64,000 nucleotides of DNA from Roseiarcus sp963732155. Its GTDB lineage: Bacteria > Pseudomonadota > Alphaproteobacteria > Rhizobiales > Beijerinckiaceae. The stretch covers positions 1 to 64,000 of the forward strand of contig CAVSYB010000003.1 in NCBI GenBank assembly GCA_963732155.1, given 5' to 3'. Below, piece after piece: positions 25,936 to 35,353 of this stretch. The position numbers and the translations under genes were made by a program. The first letter of the stretch is position 1, and each line of letters starts with the position of its first letter. The notes under the pieces are model-generated. The model worked only from the letters and a program-made list of their open reading frames with translations. It did not search any database and was not told the DNA's origin.

Positions 25936-26634
25936 TCAAGCCCCTTCCTCCTCGCCCGGATTTCCCCAGACCTCGTTGAGATCGACGGCGGGCGCCAACG
26001 GCTCTTCATCCTCCGCGAGCCCGACATCGTCGCTGGGCAGGGGAACGCCGAATCCTGGCGGCAGCTTGCCGTCGAACAGTCCCGCCCCCTTCAATTCGTC
26101 AAGACCGGGCAGATCGCCGATCGAATCAAGGCCGAAATGGATGAGGAATTCCTGACTGGTGCCATAGGTGATCGGACGCCCCGGCGAGCGTCGCCGGCCG
26201 CGCATGCGCACCCAGCCCGCCTCCATCAACACGTCGAGCGCGCCTTTGGACACGGCGACGCCCCTGATGTCCTCGATGTCGGCGCGAGTGACAGGCTGAT
26301 GATAGGCGATGATCGCCAGCGTTTCGATCGCCGCGCGCGATAACTTGCGGCGATCCGGTTCATCGCGCGCAACCAGCCAGGAGAGGTCGACGGCCGTGCG
26401 AAACGTCCATTTGCGCGCGACGCGTACGAGATTGACGCCCCGGCCCGCGTAGAAGCGCTGCAGCTCGATCATAATCGCGGCGATATCGGCGCCCTCCGGC
26501 AGCCGGCTGGCAATGGTCGCTTCGTCGAGCGGCTCGGCGGCGGCGAAAACCAGCGCCTCGGCGATGCGCAGAGCCTCCGGTTCAAGCCTCGGCGGAACAC
26601 CCGGTCGGTCGAATAATTGCGCGACTTCACCCAT
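25936..26634 (-). CDS. scpB: Segregation and condensation protein B
   Basis: 232 aa. ScpB is the winged-helix partner of ScpA and SMC in chromosome condensation. Family signatures are present: LEALVFAAAEPLDEATIASRLP near the N-terminus, LSRAAIETLAIIAYHQPVTRADIEDIRGVAVSKGALDVL, and RGRRRSPGRPITYGTSQEFLIHFGL. An acidic tail follows. It lies 18 bp downstream of scpA on the same strand. The twin-arginine translocase genes that often follow scpB in this order are not here. Confidence 0.95.
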   Translation of the reverse strand: MGEVAQLFDRPGVPPRLEPEALRIAEALVFAAAEPLDEATIASRLPEGADIAAIMIELQRFYAGRGVNLVRVARKWTFRTAVDLSWLVARDEPDRRKLSRAAIETLAIIAYHQPVTRADIEDIRGVAVSKGALDVLMEAGWVRMRGRRRSPGRPITYGTSQEFLIHFGLDSIGDLPGLDELKGAGLFDGKLPPGFGVPLPSDDVGLAEDEEPLAPAVDLNEVWGNPGEEEGA

Positions 26635-26652
26635 GAGAAGACCTTTCAGGAA

Positions 26653-27456
26653 CTATGCCGCTTGCGTCGGACGCCCGGCAGGCGCGGCGCGCACCCAGAT
26701 CGGCCCGAAGGCCCTGTCCTGCCGCAATTCGAGCTTCCCCTCGCGCGCGAACTCGAGTGAAGCCGAAAAAGACGAGGCGCGCGCCGTGCGGCGCATCGCC
26801 GGATCGACGCAATAGGCGATCAGCCAACGATCCATCTCGATCCAATCCGAGGCGGCGCCGAGAAGGCGTGACAGCGCCTCGCGCGCCTCGGCCAGCGACC
26901 AGACGACCCTCGCCCGCAGCTCGACCCGCGCGCGCGCATGCTTCTGCCGCTGGCGGGCGTAAGCGGCCAGCAAGTCATAGAGGCTCGCCTCATACTGCGA
27001 CCGTCGCATAACGGCGATCGATTCGGGATTGCCGCGCGCGAAGAAATCGCGACCGAGCGTCGGCCGATTGATCAGCTTCTCGGCCGCCAGCCGAATCTGC
27101 TCCAATCGTTGCAGACGCCGCGCCAGCGCATCGGCGAGCTCCGCCGCGCCATGCTCGTCCGCCCTCGGCGGCTCCGGCAGCAGCAGGCGCGATTTCAAAT
27201 AGGCGAGCCAGGCGGCCATCACCAGATAATCGGCCGCCAGCTCCAGCCTCACGCGCTGCGCGTGTTCTATGAAGGCGAGATATTGCTCGGCCAAAGCGAG
27301 GACGGAAATGCGCGCCAGGTCGACTTTCTGACGGCGCGCGAGCTCCAGGAGCAAGTCGAGCGGTCCCTCGAAGCCATCGATATCGACGACGAACGAGGGT
27401 TCGCCCTCGCCCCGATCGATCCGGTCCGTCATTTCAAAATCCAGTTGGCCCGCCAC
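26653..27456 (-). CDS. scpA: Segregation and condensation protein A
   Basis: 267 aa kleisin subunit of the SMC-ScpA-ScpB complex. The N-terminal SMC-binding region reads VDIDGFEGPLDLLLELARRQKVDLARISVLALAEQYL, followed by AADYLVMAAWLAYLKSRLLLP; both are family hallmarks. The start at 27456 could be replaced by the Met at codon 9. It is in the nagZ-scpA-scpB transcription unit. Confidence 0.95.
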   Translation of the reverse strand: MAGQLDFEMTDRIDRGEGEPSFVVDIDGFEGPLDLLLELARRQKVDLARISVLALAEQYLAFIEHAQRVRLELAADYLVMAAWLAYLKSRLLLPEPPRADEHGAAELADALARRLQRLEQIRLAAEKLINRPTLGRDFFARGNPESIAVMRRSQYEASLYDLLAAYARQRQKHARARVELRARVVWSLAEAREALSRLLGAASDWIEMDRWLIAYCVDPAMRRTARASSFSASLEFAREGKLELRQDRAFGPIWVRAAPAGRPTQAA

Positions 27457-27555
27457 GAATCACCTCTCGCCCAAGCCACGCATGTTTGACCGCCGAACCC
27501 TACAATCGCAAGCGGCGCGCGACGACGCTCCGCAGGCCTCGACCGGCGCGCGGCG

Positions 27556-28572
27556 TCAGGCGATCCGCGCCGGTTCGAACGCCGCCGCCACTGCGACGCT
27601 GGCCTGTTCCGCGTCGAACGGTTCGGCCCCCGCCGCGACGCAGGCCAACGCCGCGCGCGCGCGGATCAGCGACTTCCCGGCCAGCTCGGGCGCGGCTTGC
27701 GCCACCTCTCGCGCTTCGGCCAGATCGCCATTGCAATGGAGCGCGATATCGACGCCCGCCGCGAACGCCGCGGCGGCGCGCTCGCCCAGAGGACCGCCGA
27801 GCGCCTTCATCGACAGGTCGTCGGTCATGAGCAGTCCGTCAAACCCGATGCTCCCGCGGATGATCCGTTCGACGACGATCGGCGACGTCGTGGCGGGTCT
27901 CAGCGGATCGATCGCCCGATACACGACATGCGCGGTCATCGCCATCGGGAGATCGCGAAGCGCCGCGAAAGGCGCAAAATCATGGGCGTCAAGCTCGGCG
28001 AGACTGGCGTCGACGATCGGCAATTCGAAATGACTGTCGACGCGGGCGCGTCCATGCCCCGGAATATGTTTGATGACCGGCGCGACGCCTCCGGCGAGCA
28101 ATCCGCGCGCGACTGCGCGGCCGAAAGCGATGACCCGACGGGGATCGACCGACCATGCGCGCGAGCCGATCGCCGCATGCGTGTCGGACTGCGCGACATC
28201 GAGCACCGGCGCGCAATCGACATTGACGCCGACGTCGAGGAGATCGCGCGCCATCAGCCGCGCGGAATTTTGCGCCGTTTCGCACGCCCGTCGCGGGTCG
28301 CCGATCTTCTCGAAGCTGGCGGCGCTCGGATAGGCGCGCCAATGGGGCGGCCCCATACGCTGCACGCGGCCGCCTTCCTGATCGATCAACACCGGCGCGT
28401 CGCTTCGGCCGACCAAATGCCGAAACGACCCGGTCAACGCGCGCAATTGCCCGGGGTCGGCGACGTTGCGCTTGAACAGGATCAATCCCCACGGCTGACT
28501 TTGCCGGATGAAGGCGCGCTCTTCGGGATTGAGGGCGATTCCCGCACAACCACAGATGAACGCGAGGGTCAT
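27556..28572 (-). CDS. nagZ: Beta-N-acetylhexosaminidase (peptidoglycan recycling)
   Basis: 338 aa, GH3 family. NagZ removes GlcNAc from anhydro-muropeptides in the cytoplasm during cell-wall recycling. The signature KHIPGHGRARVDSH carries the mobile-loop His, and FDGLLMTDDLSMKAL contains the catalytic Asp nucleophile. The start at 28572 (MTLAFICGCAG) matches the family; the frame extends upstream into noncoding sequence. It lies between the SPOR protein and scpA, an order conserved in Hyphomicrobiales. Confidence 0.93.
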   Translation of the reverse strand: MTLAFICGCAGIALNPEERAFIRQSQPWGLILFKRNVADPGQLRALTGSFRHLVGRSDAPVLIDQEGGRVQRMGPPHWRAYPSAASFEKIGDPRRACETAQNSARLMARDLLDVGVNVDCAPVLDVAQSDTHAAIGSRAWSVDPRRVIAFGRAVARGLLAGGVAPVIKHIPGHGRARVDSHFELPIVDASLAELDAHDFAPFAALRDLPMAMTAHVVYRAIDPLRPATTSPIVVERIIRGSIGFDGLLMTDDLSMKALGGPLGERAAAAFAAGVDIALHCNGDLAEAREVAQAAPELAGKSLIRARAALACVAAGAEPFDAEQASVAVAAAFEPARIA

Positions 28573-28610
28573 GGGCCTCCGATGGTCCTGCGGGATCGGC
28601 GGACGTCCGC

Positions 28611-30296
28611 TCAGTTTTTCGCGACGAAGCACGCGGCGTCGCCGCCCGCCGCCTTGAGCTTGAGGCACAGGGCCACGGCGTCCGCCTTGGACAGGCCGCC
28701 GACGCGCACGCGATAGATCGATCGGCCGTTGACCTCGGCCTGATGGATGGTCGGCTGCAGCCCGGTCAGTTCGGTTGCATATTTCGCCTGGAGGCGGGTC
28801 GAGGCGCTCCGGGCTTCCTGCTCGCTGGTCGGCGCCGCAAGCTGCACGGCGTACGACCCCTCAGCCTTGACTGGCGCGGTCGCCGTATCGGCCGGCGCCG
28901 CCGGTTCGGCCGCGGCGACCTGCGTAGGCCGGGCGGCCGGCTGGCCGGTCACCGCCTTGGCGACCGATCCAAGCAGGTTCGGCACAATCTGCAACGGCGT
29001 TTCGGGCGCCTGATTCGTGGCGCCGGAGACCGTCGTATCGATCTTGGCGATCGGCACCCGCGCGGTCGACTTGGACGCAGGTTTGGCGGGCAAATCAAGC
29101 TTCGGCGTGGCGGGTAGCGCCGTGGCGCCGTTGGCCGAAGTATTGAACGACGGGCGAGCCTTTGGCACGGGCACGTCGGACGGACGGGGCAGCCCCAACT
29201 CGGCGGGCGCTTCAGCGGCGCTGTCTGCGGCGGGCGTCGGGACGCTCGCTGCAGGCGCGGCCTCGCTTGCGGCGGGGGGCGTCGGCGCACTTGTCGCGAC
29301 AGGCGCCGCGTCGGCAAGAGTCACCGAACGAGTCGCCTCCGGCGGGGCGGCGGCGGGACCCGCGTCGGCCGACTGACCGGCGGCGCCCGAAATCAAAGTG
29401 CCGTCCGGCCGGACGGAGACCGTCTTGACCCGCTTGGGCTCAGGAAACGGCGCGGGAGCAACCGGCGGCGCCGCGGTCGCCGCGACAGTCGCCAGAGCGG
29501 CGATCGGCTTGTCGGAACCTTGCTCGACCGGCGCCGGAGCCGTCGCCGCGGCGACAGGGGGCGCCGTCGCCGCGGATGGCGTCGTCGCCGTCGGGGCTTC
29601 CTGCTGCAGGTCGACAGGCTGCTCCTCGTTGGAGACGAGTTTGACCGGACCCGGCTTGCTCGTCTGATCCTTCAGGAGGATGGAGGCCGAGTCGTTCGGC
29701 GAGGCGATCGTATCCTGGGTGGGCGGCTGGACCTTGGTCGGGCCGTCGACCGCCAAGATCACCGGCGGCGTTTTTGGCAGGCCGGGAGCGCCTTTGACGG
29801 CCCAGGCGGCAACGAGGCCCGCCGCGCCGAGGCCGATGAGCACGCCCATGGTCAACTTCACCCTGCCCGAGCGGCGAGGCGGCGGCGACGCATCGGCAGC
29901 CGACTCCAGGGCTTCGTCCTGAACGGATTCCGAAGGCGCCGGTTCGACCGGCGGGTCAATATCTTGCGCGGGCGTTTCCTGCTCGAGAGAGCCGCGCAAC
30001 GGCGAACTGTCCTCGTCCGTCTTCGTTTCGCCAAAGCTGACGCGGAGGAGGCGATCGAATCCGCCGCCTTCCTTCAGCGGTTCGTCGATATGGGGCAGAC
30101 GCGCAGGCGCCGCCGGCGTCGGGCCGGGCGCCGGATCACCCGCGGGCTTGACCGCATGGATGTCCAGCCCGACCAAACGCGCCAACTCGTCGAGCGGGTC
30201 CTCTTGTGCGCCGGCGGGAGCGCCGGCCGCCCGCAATCTTCGCTCGAATTCGTCGAGATTTACCTGGGGGACAACCTTCAGCGCCGGGCCGCTCAT
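28611..30296 (-). CDS. SPOR-domain membrane protein
   Basis: 561 aa. There is a cytoplasmic N-terminal part, one transmembrane helix at about residues 150-170 (LTMGVLIGLGAAGLVAAWAV), a long Ala/Pro/Thr-rich periplasmic linker, and a C-terminal SPOR domain (YAVQLAAPTSEQEARSASTRL ... YRVRVGGLSKADAVALCLKLKAAGGDAACFV). SPOR domains bind denuded septal peptidoglycan, so a cell-division role is likely. The start at 30296 (MSGPALKVV) is the family-like one. It sits between argS and nagZ. Confidence 0.88.
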   Translation of the reverse strand: MSGPALKVVPQVNLDEFERRLRAAGAPAGAQEDPLDELARLVGLDIHAVKPAGDPAPGPTPAAPARLPHIDEPLKEGGGFDRLLRVSFGETKTDEDSSPLRGSLEQETPAQDIDPPVEPAPSESVQDEALESAADASPPPRRSGRVKLTMGVLIGLGAAGLVAAWAVKGAPGLPKTPPVILAVDGPTKVQPPTQDTIASPNDSASILLKDQTSKPGPVKLVSNEEQPVDLQQEAPTATTPSAATAPPVAAATAPAPVEQGSDKPIAALATVAATAAPPVAPAPFPEPKRVKTVSVRPDGTLISGAAGQSADAGPAAAPPEATRSVTLADAAPVATSAPTPPAASEAAPAASVPTPAADSAAEAPAELGLPRPSDVPVPKARPSFNTSANGATALPATPKLDLPAKPASKSTARVPIAKIDTTVSGATNQAPETPLQIVPNLLGSVAKAVTGQPAARPTQVAAAEPAAPADTATAPVKAEGSYAVQLAAPTSEQEARSASTRLQAKYATELTGLQPTIHQAEVNGRSIYRVRVGGLSKADAVALCLKLKAAGGDAACFVAKN

Positions 30297-30445
30297 CGAA
30301 ATCCTCGCTCCGTGGTGACGCAATTTCCGTCAATGTTCGCGCGCCGAGACCCTCGCCATCATCAGAACGCTACGCCCTCTTGCAAGCGCAGTAAGGCGAA
30401 TGCTTGACCGTTCCACGTTAAAAATAAAGACGTAAGCGACCGCTT

Positions 30446-32221
30446 TTAGCGCATTTCCTCGGGAGCCGCGACACCCAAGATGGAAAGCGCGGAAGCCAAA
30501 ATCTGAGTCACGGACATGGCCAACGCCATTCGAACATTTGTCAAACCTCTATTAATTTCGTTAACGAAACGCAAATGCGACAGGTCCTTGCCGCGGTTCC
30601 AATGCGCATGAAAGCTCGTGGCCAGGTCATGCGCGTAAAAGGCGATTCGATGCGGCTCGCGCGCGCCCGCCGCCTGGTCGACGACGCGCGGGAATTGAGC
30701 GATCACCCGCAGGATGGCGCGTTCGCCGTCATCCTCGAGCAGCGAGAAATCGGCCGCGGCGAGAGCCTCCGGCGACAGATCGAGATCGGGAAACGTCGCC
30801 CGCCCCTGGCGCAAGACGCTGCATCCGCGCGCATGGGCGTACTGCACGTAAAATACGGGATTGTCCTGACTTTGCTCGATGACCTTGGCGAGGTCGAAGT
30901 CGAGCGGGGCATCGTTCTTGCGCAGCAGCATCATGAAACGCACGGCATCGACGCCGACTTCATCCACGACTTCACGCAAAGTCACGAAGTCACCAGAGCG
31001 CTTCGACATTTTGACCGGTTCGCCCGCGCGCATCAGCCGCACCAGCTGGCACAGGCGCACGTCGAGCCTCGCCCGACCGTCCGAGACCGCCGCAACCGCC
31101 GCCTGCATGCGCTTGACATAGCCGCCGTGGTCCGCGCCCCACACGTCGACCAAATTCATGAAGCCGCGATCGACCTTGCTCTTATGGTAGGCGATGTCCG
31201 TCGCAAAATACGTGTAGCTGCCGTCGGACTTGATCAGCGGACGGTCGACGTCGTCGCCGAATTCGGTCGAGCGGAACAAGGTTTGCTCGCGGTCCTCCCA
31301 GTCCTCCGCGGGAGCGCCCTTCGGCGGCTCCAGGCGTCCGGAATAGACGATGCCGCGCGCCCGCAAATCCTCGATCACGGCGCGCACCTGATCGTTGCCG
31401 CCGTCGGCGCCGGTCAGCGCCCGCTCGGACGAGAATGTGTCGTGTACGATGTTGAGCGCCTCCAGATCCTCGCGGATCGACGCCATCATCGCGTCGATCG
31501 CCTGCGCCCGGACGACCGGCAGCCACTCGTCCTGCGGCGTCTCCCGCAGACGTCCGCCGTATTCGCGCGCGAGCGCGCGCCCGACCGGCGCGAGATAGTC
31601 GCCGGGGTAAAGCCCCTCGGGAATCGGGCCGATTTCATCGCCCAAGGCTTCGAGGTAGCGCAGATAGGCGGAGCGGGCGAGCGCATCGACCTGCGCGCCC
31701 GCGTCGTTGACGTAATATTCGCGCGTCACCCGGCATCCGGCGAAATCGAGCAGATTCGCCAGGGCGTCGCCGAACACAGCGCCCCGCGCATGCCCGACGT
31801 GCAAGGGACCGGTCGGATTGGCGCTGACATATTCGACATTGATGAAGTCGCCTTGCGCCGGAACGCCGGCTCCGAAACGTCGCCCCTGGCTCAAAACGGC
31901 GCGCAACACGCGTGAATACACATCTGGTTTCAACCGGATATTGATGAAGCCCGGACCCGCGACCTCGGCTTGGTCGACATCGGCGTGTTCGGCAAGGCCC
32001 GCCGCGATCTCGACGGCGAGGGCGCGCGGCGTCAGGCCGCCCTCCTTCGCCTCCCTGGCGTAGACCATCGCCGCGTTGGTCGCGAGGTCGCCATGCGTGG
32101 AATCGCGGGGCGGCTCGACGACGAAGCGCGTGAGATCGAGCGTCTTGGGCAAACGGCCCGCCTTGGTCAAATCCGCGAGCAAGGCCGCGACCCGCTGCTG
32201 GAAATCCGCAAAAATATTCAT
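30446..32221 (-). CDS. argS: Arginyl-tRNA synthetase
   Basis: 591 aa, class I synthetase. The HIGH-type motif is HVGH at residues 141-144 in SANPTGPLHVGHARG, and KMSKRSGDFVTLREV is the KMSKS-type loop. An Arg-S N-terminal additional domain precedes it, and the DALR anticodon-binding domain closes the protein (VRMALAMSVTQILASALSILGV). It is in the dgt-argS-SPOR-nagZ-scpAB block. Confidence 0.97.
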   Translation of the reverse strand: MNIFADFQQRVAALLADLTKAGRLPKTLDLTRFVVEPPRDSTHGDLATNAAMVYAREAKEGGLTPRALAVEIAAGLAEHADVDQAEVAGPGFINIRLKPDVYSRVLRAVLSQGRRFGAGVPAQGDFINVEYVSANPTGPLHVGHARGAVFGDALANLLDFAGCRVTREYYVNDAGAQVDALARSAYLRYLEALGDEIGPIPEGLYPGDYLAPVGRALAREYGGRLRETPQDEWLPVVRAQAIDAMMASIREDLEALNIVHDTFSSERALTGADGGNDQVRAVIEDLRARGIVYSGRLEPPKGAPAEDWEDREQTLFRSTEFGDDVDRPLIKSDGSYTYFATDIAYHKSKVDRGFMNLVDVWGADHGGYVKRMQAAVAAVSDGRARLDVRLCQLVRLMRAGEPVKMSKRSGDFVTLREVVDEVGVDAVRFMMLLRKNDAPLDFDLAKVIEQSQDNPVFYVQYAHARGCSVLRQGRATFPDLDLSPEALAAADFSLLEDDGERAILRVIAQFPRVVDQAAGAREPHRIAFYAHDLATSFHAHWNRGKDLSHLRFVNEINRGLTNVRMALAMSVTQILASALSILGVAAPEEMR

Positions 32222-32250
32222 AAAATCCGCCTGCTGAAGTCGCCGCGGCT

Positions 32251-33462
32251 CTAACGCAACTCGGGCGCCTCGTCAAAAATGCGCCGATGCTCGGCAATGG
32301 CGAAGCGATCGGTCATGCCGGCGATATAGTCCGCCGCCGACCGCGCGCGGTCGCTTGCGGGCGCCCCCGCCGCGCTCGCCCATTCGCGCGGCATCGCCGC
32401 GGGGTTCCCCATGAATGCGGCGAACAGCCGTCGCACGACGAGATCCGCCTTGAATCGCACCCGCGTCACATCGGCGTGGCGATACATATTGGCGAACAGA
32501 AAGCGCTTGATCTCGGCGTCGGCCGCGGCGAAGGCCGCCGACAGGCCGACGAGCGGGCGACCCGCGGCGCGCGCTTCCTCGATGGTGCGCACTCCGGCCG
32601 CACGGATGCGCCGCTCGCTTTCCACAATGGCGTCCTCGATGAACCGCGTGATGATCCGACGCACCAGTTCGTGAATGACGCGCGGGCGCTCGAGGCCGGG
32701 GTGCAGCACATCGATCTCGTCGAGCAGTTCGCCGATCAAGGGTATGCCGCGGATCGCCGAAAGGCCGAACAGGTCGGCGCGCAACCCGTCGTCAATGTCA
32801 TGGGCGTCGTAGGCGATGTCGTCGGCGATCGCCGCCGCCTGCGCCTCCAGGCCGGCGAAAGAGTCGAGATCGAGCCTCAGGCGTCGGTCGAACGCAACGA
32901 TCGCTTCGGGCACGCCGCGCGCCCGCCATCGCGCCAGCGGTTCGCCATGGTTGTCGATCAACGGGCCATTGTGTTTGACGAGCCCTTCGAGGGTCTCGTA
33001 AGTCAGGTTGAGCCCGTCGAAGTCGGCGTAGCGGCGCTCCAATTCGGTGACGATGCGCAGGCCATGGCTATTGTGGTCGAAGCCGCCGAACGGCGCCATG
33101 CAGGCGTCGAGCGCATCTTCGCCGGTATGACCGAACGGCGTATGGCCAAGGTCATGGGCGAGCGCGATCGCCTCGGCAAGGTCGTCGTCGAGCGCCAGAG
33201 CCCTCGCCAGCGCGCGCGCGATCTGAGCGACCTCGATCGTATGGGTGAGGCGCGTGCGGAAATGGTCGCCTTCGTAAAGCACGAAAACCTGCGTCTTGTG
33301 GGCGAGGCGGCGGAAGGCGGTGGAATGGACGATACGGTCGCGGTCGCGCTGGAAAGGCGTGCGCGTGGGCGACGAGGCTTCCCGGTGAAGACGCCCGCGC
33401 GAGGCGTCCGGGTCCGCCGCGTAGGACGCCCTGGCGCCGAATGTCCGCCCGCCCCCCTGCAT
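32251..33462 (-). CDS. dgt: dGTPase-like HD triphosphohydrolase
   Basis: 403 aa. The HD-domain metal ligands are visible: FRTRLTHTIEVAQIARALARAL (His), ALAHDLGHTPFGHTGEDAL (HD and downstream His), and AIADDIAYDAHDIDDGL (Asp). It hydrolyses dNTPs to deoxynucleoside and triphosphate. The start at 33462 has GAGGGA six bases upstream; an ATG at 33483 is a weaker option. It is divergent from erpA. Confidence 0.93.
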   Translation of the reverse strand: MQGGGRTFGARASYAADPDASRGRLHREASSPTRTPFQRDRDRIVHSTAFRRLAHKTQVFVLYEGDHFRTRLTHTIEVAQIARALARALALDDDLAEAIALAHDLGHTPFGHTGEDALDACMAPFGGFDHNSHGLRIVTELERRYADFDGLNLTYETLEGLVKHNGPLIDNHGEPLARWRARGVPEAIVAFDRRLRLDLDSFAGLEAQAAAIADDIAYDAHDIDDGLRADLFGLSAIRGIPLIGELLDEIDVLHPGLERPRVIHELVRRIITRFIEDAIVESERRIRAAGVRTIEEARAAGRPLVGLSAAFAAADAEIKRFLFANMYRHADVTRVRFKADLVVRRLFAAFMGNPAAMPREWASAAGAPASDRARSAADYIAGMTDRFAIAEHRRIFDEAPELR

Positions 33463-33551
33463 CCGCCGTCCCTCAGCAAGCATTGAACGCGGCTCGCGCA
33501 GTCTCTATCTTAGCGCGACCGGGGCGAGCGCCCCGAGCCGTCGAGAGCAAG

Positions 33552-33905
33552 ATGACCAAAATCCCCTCCTCTGCAAGCGATTCGCCGGCAGTGTCGATGA
33601 GCGCCAGCGCGGCGCGCCGGCTAACCAAGATTCTCGGCGCCGAGGACGGGGCGGCCCTGCGCATTTCGGTCAAGGGTGGCGGTTGCTCCGGCTTTCAATA
33701 CGCCTTCGATATCGACAGAACGCGCGCCGAGGACGATCTGGTGGTGGAGCGGGACGGCGCGGTCATCCTCGTCGATCCGGTCTCGCTCGAATATATGAAG
33801 GGGTCGGAGGTCGACTTCGTCGACGATTTGATGGGGCAGTCTTTCAAGGTGAAGAACCCGAATGCGGTCGCGTCGTGCGGTTGCGGGGTGAGTTTCACGG
33901 TCTGA
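33552..33905 (+). CDS. erpA: A-type iron-sulfur cluster carrier (ErpA)
   Basis: 117 aa. HesB/IscA family with the three conserved cysteines, one in SVKGGGCSGFQYAF and two in ASCGCGVSF near the C-terminus. It delivers Fe-S clusters to target enzymes. The ATG at 33552 gives the family length; the frame extends upstream without support. Its position divergent from dgt is the usual one in Hyphomicrobiales. Confidence 0.93.
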   Translation: MTKIPSSASDSPAVSMSASAARRLTKILGAEDGAALRISVKGGGCSGFQYAFDIDRTRAEDDLVVERDGAVILVDPVSLEYMKGSEVDFVDDLMGQSFKVKNPNAVASCGCGVSFTV

Positions 33906-33910
33906 CCCGG

Positions 33911-33935
33911 CCCCCGCTTTTCGCCATCGCGGGGC
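33911..33935. terminator. Possible terminator hairpin between erpA and pfp
   Basis: A GC hairpin (CCCCGC paired with GCGGGG across an 11-base loop) lies in the short convergent gap between erpA and pfp. There is no T-run, so assignment is weak. Confidence 0.3.
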
Positions 33936-33972
33936 GCTCGATCGATGCTTCCAGCCCGAGCATCAATAGCCG

Positions 33973-35184
33973 TCATTTCAAGATCTTCGGTATCCTGTTC
34001 CCCTGCAGCCGCACGACCTCCGGCATCCCCGAGCCGACCAGCGGACGCAAATATTCGCTGAACGCTTCGGTTACGTCATTCCCCGGCGCGACGATGAATT
34101 CGTCCTCCATGACGCGGGTCTTGCCGGCGACGCTCTCCAGCGGGATCAATGGATAATCCACGGCGTAGGCGCCGGTGCGATGGATGGCGACCGAGCCGCT
34201 GCGGCCGCCGCGCATGGCGTATTGCACCGCCTTCTTGCCCACTTCACGCGCTTCGCGCTGATCGACGTCGGACACGACGCCCGCGAACGAGCGCTGCAGG
34301 TAGCCGAGCGTGTCGCCGCGCACCCGCTTGATGCCGAGCTTGGTCTTGATCTCTTCGCAGAGCAGGTCTGCGAGCGCGCCGGTTCCCGAGAGCTGCACGT
34401 TGCCGTGCGCGTCCTTCTCAATCATGCTGGCGAGCTTGGTGACGATCGGCGCCCCATGCTCGTCGTGAACGCCCTCGGACACCGCGATGATGCAGCGGCC
34501 GTAGCGCTCGTAGGTCGCCTTCACGTCGGCGAGGAAATGGTCGATGTCGAAAGTGCGCTCCGGCAGATAGATCAGGTGCGGTCCGTCGTCGGGAAACTGG
34601 CGCGCCAAGGCCGAGGCGGCGGTCAGAAAGCCGGCGTGGCGGCCCATGACCACCGCGCAATAGACTCCCCTCAACGCCGCGTTGTCGAGATTGACGCCCA
34701 TGAACGCCTGGGTGACGAATCGCGCGGCGGAAGGAAAGCCCGGCGTGTGATCGTTGCCAACAAGGTCGTTGTCGATGGTTTTTGGGATGTGCATCGCGCG
34801 CAAGGGATAGCCGATCTTATGCGCCTCCTCGCTGACGATGCGCACTGTGTCGGAGGAATCGTTGCCGCCGATATAGTGGAACTGGGTGATCTCGTGCGCC
34901 TTGAGAACCTCGAATATCTCGTGGCAATATTTCAGGTCGGGCTTGTCGCGCGTCGAGCCCAGCGCGGCCGAAGGCGTCGCCGCGACAGCCTCGAGGTTGG
35001 CGTCGGTTTCCTGACCGAGGTCGACGAAGTCCTCGTTGATGATGCCCCGCACGCCGTGCGCGGCGCCATAGACGGCGCCGACGTCGCCGAATCGCCGCGC
35101 CTCCTGGACGACGCCGACCAGCGATTGGTTGATCACCGCGGTCGGCCCGCCCCCCTGAGCGACGAGGATTTTCTGCAGCGCCAT
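33973..35184 (-). CDS. pfp: Pyrophosphate-dependent 6-phosphofructokinase
   Basis: 403 aa. It phosphorylates fructose 6-phosphate reversibly, using PPi. PPi specificity is indicated by GGNDSSDT (Asp where ATP enzymes have Gly) and by PKTIDND (Lys where ATP enzymes have Gly). GRHAGFLTAASALA and the C-terminal MPEVVRLQGNRIPK also fit the family. This enzyme is known from methylotrophs and other Hyphomicrobiales, where it may also act on sedoheptulose 7-phosphate. A PfkB-family kinase gene lies 169 bp upstream on the same strand. Confidence 0.92.
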   Translation of the reverse strand: MALQKILVAQGGGPTAVINQSLVGVVQEARRFGDVGAVYGAAHGVRGIINEDFVDLGQETDANLEAVAATPSAALGSTRDKPDLKYCHEIFEVLKAHEITQFHYIGGNDSSDTVRIVSEEAHKIGYPLRAMHIPKTIDNDLVGNDHTPGFPSAARFVTQAFMGVNLDNAALRGVYCAVVMGRHAGFLTAASALARQFPDDGPHLIYLPERTFDIDHFLADVKATYERYGRCIIAVSEGVHDEHGAPIVTKLASMIEKDAHGNVQLSGTGALADLLCEEIKTKLGIKRVRGDTLGYLQRSFAGVVSDVDQREAREVGKKAVQYAMRGGRSGSVAIHRTGAYAVDYPLIPLESVAGKTRVMEDEFIVAPGNDVTEAFSEYLRPLVGSGMPEVVRLQGNRIPKILK

Positions 35185-35353
35185 GAAATCAGTCCCCTCT
35201 CTTGGACCAGCTCGGCCTGTCGCGCCAAAGCGGTAGAGCAGGTGTGACCTTGCCCCGATGGCCGCGCCGCGGCAAGTCGCGGCGACCGCTCCTGATCGCC
35301 GGCCCCTAGCTGGAGATCGCAGCCCGGGAGCGCAAGTCTGGGCCGGGCGTCGG